NCBI GenBank assembly: GCA_963576735.1
Contig: OY755175.1
Coordinates: 1,380,401-1,444,400, forward strand
From: Bedellia somnulentella
Taxonomy: Eukaryota > Arthropoda > Insecta > Lepidoptera > Bedelliidae
DNA length: 64,000 nt
Reading direction: 5' to 3'
The translations under genes and the position numbers were made by a program. A model generated the notes under the pieces. The model saw only the letters and a list, made by a program, of their open reading frames with translations, ran no database searches and was not told where the DNA came from. Shown here one piece after another: positions 55,884-64,000 of the stretch (position 1 is its first letter; every line of letters starts with the position of its first letter).

Positions 55884-56162
55884 TGACTTAAGATATTCTG
55901 ATTCTGAATCCATCCCCCTTGGTCTTTTCCAAAGTTTTTCCAATTTATTTGCCAAAAATGGCTGAGGGAATTCTGAACCTTCTCCCCCTCAGAAACCTTA
56001 ATACTCACCAATAACCGCCGCCCCAAACCCGACCTCCGAGGTCCCCATCCTATAGGAGCACGTGGGAACGGTGATCTCATACACGTAGGAAACGTTTTCC
56101 TCGTACAGGCCTAGTTTGAACGAGGACTGGTGGCGGCTGCAGTAGATGAGGCCGGTGTCTTT
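55884..56162 (-). pseudogene. Tandem duplicate of the 3' half of exon 4 and its intron edge
   Basis: Pairs with 56195-56474 over about 280 bp. It encodes a second version of the exon end, KDTGLIYCSRHQSSFKLG through CSYRMGTSEVGFGAAVIG, with its own GTGAGT donor at 56008. It lacks the metal-binding HEH segment and has no fitting acceptor in the required frame, so it is probably a skipped pseudo-exon. Its reading frame is nevertheless open. Confidence 0.75.
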
Positions 56163-56320
56163 ACAATATTTTCTCCATTGACCCATTTTCCAAGTGACTT
56201 AAGATATTCTGATTCTAAATCCATCCCCCTTGGTCTTTTCCAAAGTTTTTCCAATTCATTAAAAGAGTCCGAAGAAATTCTGAATCTGAACCTGTTCCCC
56301 TCAGAAACCTTAATACTCAC

Positions 56321-56546
56321 CAATAACCGCCGCCCCAAACCCTATTTCCGAGGTCCCCATCCTATAGGAGCACGTGGGAACGGTGATCTCAAACACGGAG
56401 GAAACGTTTTCCTCGCCCAGCTCTAGTTGGTACGATGACAGGTGGCGAGTGTAGCTGTTGAGGCCGGTGTCTTTGGCCAGCTTGCGGAGCGTGTTCTTGT
56501 GTTCGTGCGCAGATATCAGCAGGTTGGCGTCGTAAAGATTGATCAT
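56321..56546 (-). CDS. MPPE1/PGAP5-Cdc1 family metallophosphoesterase, exon 4
   Basis: Acceptor TTTCTCCCCAG, donor GTGAGT, incoming phase 0 and outgoing phase 1. It encodes MINLYDANLLISAHEHKNTL, where SAHEH stands at the place of the family GHxH metal motif, and later the beta-sheet block FEITVPTCSYRMGTSEIGFG before AAVI. Both edges of this exon occur again in neighbouring tandem duplications. Confidence 0.85.
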
Positions 56547-57000
56547 CTGGGGAGAAATAAAATATTAGATAGTTAATTGTATTTAATGTAGGTAGTATAG
56601 AAAATAAGTTAAACCAACCAGTTAATACATGTTTTTTAATAAATAATGAATTTTATCGTTTTTTTTCGCAGATATCAGCAGGTCGGCGTCGTAAAGATTG
56701 ATCATCTTGGGAGAATAGGATGGTGAAGGGATTGATTATGCTATATTGTATGTAATGTGTGTAGTAAAGGAAATAAGTTAAACTAACCAGTTAATACATG
56801 TTTTTTAATCAATAATGAATTTTATCGTTTTTTTTCGCAGATATCAGCAGGTCGGCGTCGTAAAGATTGATCATCTTGGGAGAATAGGATGGTGAAGGGA
56901 TTGATTATGCTATATTGTATATAATGTGTGTAGTAAAGGAAATAAGTTAAACTAACCAGTTAATACAATATGTTTTTCTTTAATCGATAATGAACTTTAT
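56508..57000 (-). repeat. Three tandem units carrying the 5' edge of exon 4
   Basis: Unit starts at 56508, 56667 and 56836 (159, 169 and about 165 bp). The first is the real exon edge plus intron. The other two carry 39 nt of exon (MINLYDADLLISA, with N changed to D) and an acceptor changed from CCCAG to CCAAG. Confidence 0.88.
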
Positions 57001-57517
57001 TGGGTTTTTGTTTTTGCTATAGTTTGATAATTTTCAAAATATTTCATTTGTACGATAAATAAAGTATAGTAATAAACTAAAATCATCTAAGTTTTAATGC
57101 TGTTTTTGTTCGTATCGCATAAATAAACAAAAAAGTATTTATTTCCACTTTACATGGTTATCTAAGCCTATACATATATAAAGAAATAATACTTCATATA
57201 TAAGCAAACTGGTGACAATCTATGAAACTATCACGTTACACTGAAGTCACCGTTTGACGCAAGCTGATGTACCTGCACGAATGACGCACACACTATATGT
57301 TCGTCCGAGCGAAATAGGTCATACTAGGGTTGGCACCAATTTTTACTTAAGTCTGTAACATTTGAAGAATTCGGAAACTGAATAGCCACAGATTTATATA
57401 CTATAATTGCTATAGGATTGGTGATTTTCAAACCATTCTTCTTCAATTTCGACCAAGTTGTACCAACTTAACAAATAAAGGTTATATTAAACAAACGAAC
57501 AGTGTTTATTATTTTAC

Positions 57518-57769
57518 CTCCTTGTAAAACTTCCTGTTCAAATAGAAAGGGTAATGCGAGAAGAGAACTCTCAGGTGATACTGCTTCAGTATATCCATAG
57601 ATATGTTACATTGTTCCTCCCTGATCGCATCTACAGGTATAAATGCCACGTTGTTGATTCCCAGCGTATTTAAACCGCCGTAAGAGCTTTTGAAAGATGC
57701 GGACTTATCTTGTCGGATCGGTTCTCCGCCTTCTCCTCCGATGTCATTGTCTCCTGGTACATACAGTGC
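57518..57769 (-). CDS. MPPE1/PGAP5-Cdc1 family metallophosphoesterase, exon 3
   Basis: 84 codons in phase 0; acceptor TGTATTTCAG and donor GTAAAA. ALYVPGDNDIGGEGGEP holds the motif that in most metallophosphoesterases reads GNHD; here it is GDND. FSHYPFYLNRKFYKE carries the conserved metal-site His. The family acts on phosphodiesters: PGAP5 removes a side-chain ethanolamine phosphate from GPI in the secretory pathway (human protein), and the Drosophila MPPE is reported to affect rhodopsin deglycosylation. Confidence 0.88.
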
Positions 57770-57861
57770 CTGAAATACAAATAACTTAGTTTAATTACTT
57801 ACAAAGTTGAAATTTTGTTATAAATATTTAGATAAGGTTTTCCTTTTTTTACATTACTACA

Positions 57862-58070
57862 TACATACATTGAGTATTATAAATATCGGATCGAATCGGA
57901 ATAAAAAAATCCTTAGAAACATTTTTAGAAGTTGAGTGTGGAAAATATTGTGAAATTAAGGTTTTTGGTGATCTCCAACTGCATCGCCCAAAGTAACTTA
58001 AAAAGTCCATATAACTTTAGTCTCTTCTTAAGATCACCAGAAATGGAGTAATGCTAATCTTACAGCAAAT
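57862..58070 (-). repeat. Family B repeat, strongly diverged
   Basis: Intronic. CTCCAACTGCATCGCCCAAA and AAGTTGAGTGTGGAAAATAT are recognisable. Confidence 0.55.
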
Positions 58071-58212
58071 TTAAGCATAGTCTAAAGCAACCATGTCATA
58101 CCGAAATTAAAAGACATATTCCATCACTGGACCTTTAGTATTATTTTAAAAGCCATAGTAGAGATAGAGTAGAGAGAAGCCATGATTCGAATTTGAAAGA
58201 AATTAACTTTAC

Positions 58213-58378
58213 CTTGGCGCGAGAATTTTCCAGGTTAAATATGGAGTAGAACCTGGTAACATAGGCGTCCCACTCGGACTGGGTCGCGAAAGAGCCTTCA
58301 TCCATCAAATCTCCCAAAAAGAGAATAACATCCGGTTTAAAAAAATCCATCACCATCCCAAAGGTGCTTGTCAAGTAT
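58213..58378 (-). CDS. MPPE1/PGAP5-Cdc1 family metallophosphoesterase, exon 2 of the visible part
   Basis: Acceptor GTAATTACAG; one base completes a preceding codon, then YLTSTFGMVMDFFKPDVILF and LGDLMDEGSFATQSEWDAYV. LGDLMDEG is the GDxxDxG metal motif. Donor GTAAAG. The exon or exons with the signal anchor and the first DxH motif must lie further right. I could not find them up to 64000, so the gene is incomplete in the window. Confidence 0.88.
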
Positions 58379-58599
58379 CTGTAATTACATTATAACATTA
58401 TTTATTGTAAAACAACGGTATTATTACCGGACCGAAAGAGCGTTTAACAATTAATTATTTACAGTGACATTCTATTGACTGATTAATCCTGACCATCTTA
58501 AATACCGTAAAGAATACGGAAAGCCGTTAACAGAATTTATATTTTGGTTTGGTTTTGGGTAACTTACTTATTCTCACGCCTTTATTATAAGAAAGCATT

Positions 58600-58823
58600 A
58601 TAATACATACATACATATACTCACGACCGTAAATCTCAAAAAGGGGTAGCCAGAGCTTCAGAGCTTGATACTCTCAGCCACATTTGGAAGTCGATAGGGG
58701 AGAAGATGGGAGTTATGAGTCTCCAACCGCATCACCCAAAAACTACTTAAAAACCCCCATACCGTTCTTACGACACCCGTGGGTAGAAAGGGGTAGTGAC
58801 ATCCTAAGCCGGCACTACACGAT
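58600..58823 (-). repeat. Family B repeat
   Basis: From ACATATACTCACGACCG to CCGGCACTACACG, with internal losses. Confidence 0.7.
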
Positions 58824-59559
58824 GTTAATAATATTAAGCATTATAAAGAAAAGATAAACGAGAAAAAAAAATCGTTTCACTCTTCAAACTTATAGCGTTC
58901 ATTCAGTTATTGATTATTTAGCCTATTAAAATAGATGAATGTGGGCGTTGCTGTCATTTTTCTCTGCTATTCCATTATCTTGTCACAATAACCAAAGAAA
59001 CGCGAAATTACGTCTCAAAATTAAAGTTGTTAGTCTTGAACCCCATTCCTCTGTTCATCATCAATATGAACAAATTTTTATTAATAAGATAAACGAAAAA
59101 AGAAGCATTTAAAAAAAAGGCAGTATACAGGTATTTCAGGAAGAAGTGCAGTCTACCCTATAAAATAAGTCAAATTCCTTTAGGTATGGAACATTTAAAC
59201 TAGCGCTTTTTGGTAATAAAGATTACAAGCCTTCGCCCGGGCTTAGTTGCACACATGTTCTATAATTATCCTGAGGTAGTTAACAGGGCACAGGATATAG
59301 TGGAGCGGGGCAGGCGGGGAGGCTGCATGCTGGATTTTCACCCGGCAACTGCCAGCTTGCACGAGGGAGGTAGCGACGCCCGTGATGTATTGATTAGTTT
59401 GCAGTGGGGTGGCTGGAATCATCCGATGCAACCATGGCAACCGCACAGAGCAATTTGACCTTCACCTTTAGCTTCTGCACATGCTACAGAAAGATAAATT
59501 GTGTCCGAAAAAGTGATACAATCGCCTAGACATAGACAATGCAAAATCAACAAAAAAGA
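58824..59559. other. Unassigned stretch, includes a GC-richer block
   Basis: 59215-59460 is GC-rich against its surroundings and open in two frames (a plus-strand reading includes RPGLVAHMFYNYPEVVNRAQ). It may be a transposon remnant or a missed exon. No family recognised. Confidence 0.35.
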
Positions 59560-59695
59560 TACATAGGTTTAGAATACAACTACTGTATTTCTTCCCGTGG
59601 GTGTTCGTAAGAGGCGGCTAAGGGTATTGGGGCTTTTTAAGTGTTTTTGGGCGATGTGGTTGGAGACCCGTCGCCAAAAACCTTCGTCCGCATTC
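59560..59695 (+). repeat. Family B repeat, 5' half
   Basis: Contains GGGGCTTTTTAAGTGTTTTT and GGGCGATGTGGTTGGAGACC. Confidence 0.7.
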
Positions 59696-59832
59696 AATAG
59701 TTATTTTGAGACAACCTCAGCAACTCTACCACCATCACCTTATTCCATAAGCCTTTATCTGAGTAACTCGGTAAGCAAAATTTTTTTTTGGTATTAATTG
59801 AAAATTTAAATATTTTTCATTTAAAAATAATT

Positions 59833-60151
59833 AATTCGGTATGCAAAGTTTTAATAAAGTGATGCTGATTACGAAACCATTTGTTTTTAAACAATATTTT
59901 CTTGAAATCTAATCAAATAAAGCAAAGATGACTGTTATTTTATCAAAAAACTGTAGCTGTGTTTGACCTTGATGATTCAACTTTTGTTCTTGATGACGTC
60001 ATCAAGAACAAAAGTTGAACAATCTTTAAATAATCATAACTTAAGAATTACTCATTTAAAATAAAAAATATTTAAATTAGTCTTTTATTTTCGTGTTTGC
60101 TGTCGAATAAAAATATTTAATAAATACAAAAAAAACTTTGCATACCGAATT
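59833..60151 (-). mobile_element. MITE (AATT family), copy B, inside copy A
   Basis: Inverted relative to copy A and internally deleted. Flanked by AATT on both sides. Its centre is a perfect 44-bp palindrome without spacer (59976-60019, GATGAC|GTCATC at the axis). Confidence 0.85.
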
Positions 60152-61088
60152 ATAAAGTTATGATTTTTTAAAGATTGTTCAACATGTTCTCTTAATGACG
60201 TCATCGATCACAACAATCACGTAGCGACATGCAAATAAAGCGAAATATTAAATAAAAATGTTGCTGATGCAAATAGTTTAACGAATTGATGATCTCAAAT
60301 GATAATATTATGATCCTTATATATTAAACGAGAGAGGGTGGATTTTGTGAACCAGCCTGTGTCGCGATGCTAAGAGCTAAAAAATTGGTTCAGGTATCAA
60401 ATTGAAGGTCTCCATCTGAAGTTTTAGCGAAAACTACAATTACATACATTTTCCATAACTGGATTAGTTAAATTGTAAGCTATTACAATAAATTGGAGTA
60501 AAAGCGCGCGCAAATGTGTCAGTCACGAGATTGAATTGATTCGCTCGCGAGAAATTTTCAATCTGCCGACAATTTTAATTACTATTGCGTTACTATAGTG
60601 ATTTAGTCATTCTATTAAGTACCTAATTCTAAGACTTTTGCGATTGAACATCACAATTAAAACAACTATTATAAAACTAAGCCCATGTTATAACACGCGA
60701 TTAAAGAACCGAAAATCAATAGTTACTATCCGTACTAGAAGAAAGATAATAACTCGAACATAGAAACTTGGTACGAAATGGTTTGTTTCATGGTTTTTAT
60801 CATATATTTTATGGAACTAAGGGGTTGAAATAGGACATGAAAGTTAGTACAGAGATTTTTGTCATTTCTGTATTTAGAAACTTGGTGCGATTGACTGTTA
60901 TACTTATAATATAACCACTACAAAAAGGAATTTATGAAATTCATATATCAATCAGTATATACTAACAGCCATAAATCCCAAAAAGGGTAGCCATAGCTCG
61001 GATATAATAATTCTTCATCCACTTTTGGAAGTTGAATGGGGAAAAGGTAGTCAAACAAATGATTTTAGTGATGGGTCTCCAACTGCAT

Positions 61089-62068
61089 CATCATCATCAT
61101 CATGTAGTCCTGTTATCCCTCATCAGGGACATAGGGCCCTAAGAAGAAATCTCCACTTTTCTCGATCTTGTGCGGCAGCTTCCAGGTCCTTCCAGCTGAG
61201 TTCAGTTGATGCAGCCTCTTTCTCAACTGAGCGCCTCCAAGTGGTACGGGGGCGACCCGGCCTTCTTTTGCCATACGCTTGCCACTTTAACCCTTGTTTG
61301 GATAGATGATTGTCTGGTCTTCTCAGTACATGTCCAATCCAGCGCCATTTCCTCATAAGGATCTCCTTGTCGATGGGCTTTTGGTCAGTCAACTCCCACA
61401 GCCTTACGTTTGTTATGGTTCGCGGCCAGAAGATTCCCAGAATGCGTCATAAACATTTAATAAATAAAAAAATAAAAAATAATAAAATTGTTTATTGCGC
61501 ATTTTGAATTACATGGCGATTTTTCCAATGGCCCCTGCACTAGGTAAAACCTGTATTGCGGGTGGCCTTTCTCGATATTTACATTGATTTCTAAACTAAA
61601 ATTATACACAAACATAATTATTAAAGAAAAACCTAACACTAAAAAAGTATACAAAATAAGCAGAACTAGGAAAATGATTTAAAGAAAAAAAAATAAAAAA
61701 AGATATCATTTCATCAAAAGCTAGTATTTGTTCACGAAGACCTGTAGCTTGCTGGTTACTTCATTTTTGACGAGCCATGTCTCGCATCCGTACAGGAGGA
61801 CTGATTTTATATTGGAATTGAACACTCTGATCTTCGTACGCTGTGTTATAATGGAAGATGTCCACACCGGTTTTAGTTGGGCGTACGCGGCTCTTGCTTT
61901 ATTGATGCGCGCCTCTATATCCGCTTCCGCTCCCCCTCTGGGGTCCACGACGCTCCCGAGGTAGGTAAATCGCTGCACTTGTTCGGCAACCTCACCATTG
62001 ACATAAATTGGCGCTTCATCTCGGGTGTTTGTTGGTTTTGCTGCAGTTGATGCGCAGCCCTTCTTTTG
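61089..62068 (-). mobile_element. RTE-like LINE 3' portion with target duplication
   Basis: The minus strand encodes the RT thumb (FTYLGSVVDPRGGAEADIEA, then YGCETWLVKNEVTSKLQVFV) and, after an interruption, ILGIFWPRTITNVRLWELTD, KWRWIGHVLRRPDN and GKRRPGRPRTTWRRSVEKEA to the stop near 61123. It ends in a (TGA)n tail. The flanking CAACTGCAT repeats (61080-61088 and 62069-62077) are a 9-bp target duplication. Interrupted at 61448-61724. Confidence 0.8.
61448..61724 (-). mobile_element. LINE 3' UTR-like insertion inside the RTE-like LINE
   Basis: About 275 AT-rich bp breaking the RT reading between VFVNKY and RILGIF. In minus sense it ends CAATAAACAATTTTATTATT followed by an A/T-rich tail, like the 3' end of a LINE. 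Exact borders are uncertain. Confidence 0.55.
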
Positions 62069-62496
62069 CAACTGCATAGCCCAACAATCACTTAAAAAGC
62101 CTAAATGTCCTTTATATCCTTTACATCACCCGCGGGAATATAAATATAAAAAACAAGAAGTTGTTTTGGTATTTTGGATGTAAAATGGATGCAAAAAATT
62201 TAGTCCACACGGACATAGACGCGGGCAAAAAGCTAGTATTATATTAAATAAACCTATGATTTTTGCTATTTTATTAATAAAGTGCAAAATTTAATGTTTT
62301 TGAAATAACATTGAAGGTCAAAGGTAACCATGGCTTTGTTTCATTTAATTTCAAGAAAATATTGTTCAAAAACATAATATCTTGAAATGGTTTTGTAATC
62401 AGCTCACTTTTGTAAAACTTTGCATACCCAATTCGGCAATTACAATAACATACACAATTTGACACATATGTTAAATAGATGGAATTATTGACAGTC

Positions 62497-63610
62497 AATT
62501 CGGTATGCAAAGTTTTACTAAAGTGATGCTGATTACAAAACCATTTCGAGATATTATGGTTATAAACAATATTTTCTTAAAATTATATCAATTGAAGCTA
62601 ATATGACTGTTATTTTATCAAAAAAGCGGCCAAGAGCGAGATGGACTCGCTAATGAAGGGTTCCGTAGCAGCACTAGCAGCAGGTAGGTAACATAGTAAT
62701 ATACAAGTTTTTGTAGTTCGTTGTAAGTTTGATTGACGTGTTATCTACTATATAAATATAAGTCGGGTTTTCCTTCCTGACGCACGAACCGATTTCCACG
62801 GGTTTGCATTCGTTGGAAAGGTCTCGGGCTCCGTGAGGTTTATAGCACAGAAAATTCAGGAAAAAATCCCGAAAAAAAATTTTGATGACTGAGCCACGCT
62901 CTGAGCGCAGAGCAAATTAAAATGTTATTTACTTATCACTGATTTACTATAAGAAAACAATAGTTCACGTTTTATGCGTAAGGCCTGTGATAGTAAAATT
63001 ATTGTTATATATTTCAGTGAAATTAATAAATTAGGTAAGTAATTTGATTTATGACGTTTAAAAATAGAACTACTGGCTAGATCTCATTCAAACCAATTTT
63101 CGTTAGTAGTTTGTATAGTAATACACATCATATATTTTTTTCAGTTTTATCATGCCCATATTTTAGAAGTTACGGGGGGGGGGACACACATTTTACCACT
63201 TTGGAAAAGTCTCTCGCGCAAACTATTTAGTTTTGAAAAAAATGATATAAGAAACCTCAACATCATTTTCAAATACCTTTTGATAGATACCCCACACGAA
63301 TAGATTTGATGAAAAAAAAAATTTGAGTTCAGTTCTATGTATGGGGAACCCTAAAAATTTTGGCTTTTTTTCAGATTTTATTTTAAAATCTTAATGCGGT
63401 TTACAGAATACATCTACCCACCAATTTTCAATAATGTAGTTCTTATAGTTTCGGAATAAACTGTGACATACGGACGGACAGATGGACGGACAGACATGAC
63501 GAATCTATAAGGGTCCCGTTTTTGCCATTTTGCTACGGAACCCTAAAAACTGTAACAGTGTTTGACCTTCAATGTGGTTTCAAAGACATACGGTTTTGCA
63601 GTTTATTAAC
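62497..63610 (-). mobile_element. MITE (AATT family), copy C, interrupted and truncated
   Basis: Starts AATTCGGTATGCAAAG at 62497. It is broken at about 62626 by a foreign segment, resumes at 63547 with AAAACTGTAACAGTGTTTGA, and is lost after CAGTTTATTAA near 63610. Confidence 0.75.
62627..63546. mobile_element. Insertion in MITE copy C, with a Helitron 5' end inside
   Basis: Bounded by GGGTTCCGTAGC (near 62665) and its reverse GCTACGGAACCC (63530-63543), likely inverted ends. Inside, TCTACTATATAAATATAAGT at 62744 follows an A and looks like a Helitron 5' end; its CTRR end is not identified. Contains a (G)10 run at 63174-63183. Confidence 0.5.
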
Positions 63611-64000
63611 TCTTAAACCCTACCCGGGGGTCCAGTAAACCCCAGCGTTTGATTTAACTAAAATATTTTTGCGGAAACAAAACGCACGGTCATGTGACTC
63701 AAGCTATTCCTCGTTAACACCGTCAGCCATCTTGTCGCCAGTAGTGCGTTTGCATTCGTGCACTGAGAACGTAATTATTGCTATTTTGGGGTTTGTCAGA
63801 CCCCAGGGTAGGAATAGTGTAATATTAATAGTATTTCTCCAGCTGGTTGTACACAATTATATACTGTTTTAGTGGATCAAAAATTAATTAGGTAATTTTA
63901 ATTTATCGTTTTTTGTTACTAAATAGTAATAATAATAGTATTTTTTATACTTTGAATAGACAAAACGCCACTTGAAACGGTTTTTTGGCGGTTTCATTTA
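63611..64000. other. Possible piggyBac-like non-autonomous element, partial
   Basis: TTAAACCCTACCCGGGGGTC near 63614 and, inverted, GACCCCAGGGTAGG near 63800 are similar inverted segments beginning at TTAA, which suggests a piggyBac-type MITE. Unproven. The 67-codon ORF here has no features. Confidence 0.35.

Larger units (their letters stand above)
60955..62120 (-). repeat. Family B repeat inside the Helitron, split by a LINE
   Basis: The first piece is 60955-61088 and the second 62069-62120. The break at CAACTGCAT is the LINE target. Confidence 0.75.
60314..62236 (+). mobile_element. Non-autonomous Helitron, inside MITE copy A
   Basis: Starts TCCTTATATATTAAACGAGA after an A and ends GCGGGCAAAAAGCTAG before a T. 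Removing it rejoins copy A as ATTATGA|TATTATATTAAA, matching copy 1. A short GTCC/GGAC stem lies near the 3' end. It contains a family B copy and an RTE-like LINE. Confidence 0.8.
59765..62433 (+). mobile_element. MITE (AATT family), copy A, split by two later insertions
   Basis: Starts with a degenerate end AACTCGGTAAGC and finishes AAAACTTTGCATACCCAATT at 62433. It is interrupted by copy B (59833-60151) and by a Helitron (60314-62236). The three pieces line up in order with copy 1 at 1314. Confidence 0.82.

Noticed and set aside
55802..56080. Alternative terminal exon after the duplicated exon edge (minus ORF ending HYIV)
   Set aside because: The CCCGCAG acceptor near 55847 would give only about eight residues, while the exon at 55670-55435 supplies the expected WSPxRFF block and membrane anchor in the right phase.
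59210..59458. Upstream exon of the phosphoesterase or an independent gene
   Set aside because: GC-rich and open, but no metallophosphoesterase motif on the minus strand, no clear splice sites and no family. Kept only as unassigned sequence.
61025..61309. 94-codon plus ORF
   Set aside because: Antisense to the RTE-like LINE C-terminus and includes family B sequence.

Overview
The window looks like euchromatic DNA of a moth or butterfly. It is AT-rich, its host genes are split by short GT-AG introns, and it is packed with insect mobile elements: two R4/Dong-like LINE fragments beside TAA repeats, Helitrons that join as A|TC...CTAG|T, a BEL/Pao LTR element, I-group, SGNH-containing and RTE-like LINEs, several tRNA-derived SINEs and an AATT-flanked MITE family. 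All names come from motifs read by eye, because no database search could be run.

Five host loci are visible. (1) Minus strand, 5114 to 4498: the first three coding exons of a TBC1D20-type Rab GAP, whose remaining exons lie left of the window. (2) Plus strand, 7484-8182: an unrecognised 232-residue ORF with a cysteine-rich tail. (3) Plus strand, about 13114-48870: a secreted one-CBM14 cuticle protein of the CPAP1 type, six coding exons with a first intron of about 28 kb. (4) Plus strand, 51794-53143: an intronless PIGW (GPI inositol acyltransferase). (5) Minus strand, 58378 to 55435: the last four coding exons of an MPPE1/PGAP5-Cdc1 family metallophosphoesterase. Genes 4 and 5 are convergent, and both families act on GPI anchors.

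Mobile DNA by region. 1-3076: two 5'-truncated Dong-like copies, one split by a MITE. 5828-6762: a complete small Helitron. The CPAP1 first intron holds a LINE (17284-21110) whose SGNH and endonuclease-RT frames meet at a perfect U_UUA_AAC slippery heptamer, a BEL/Pao deletion derivative with identical LTRs and a 5-bp target duplication (22088-27632), a full-length I-group LINE with two intact ORFs and a 12-bp target duplication (32013-37518), and a truncated LINE (about 38948-39985). 59765-63610 is a multi-layer nest of MITE, Helitron, SINE and RTE insertions whose order can be read from target-site duplications.

The best leads are the likely -1 frameshift in the LINE, the metallophosphoesterase exon whose two edges have been tandemly duplicated around a unique 33-nt metal-motif core, the young but internally deleted BEL element, a SINE that shares its 3' tail with a resident LINE, and two long near-perfect hairpins, one intronic and one upstream of PIGW. 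I saw no CRISPR array, rRNA or prokaryotic-type system.
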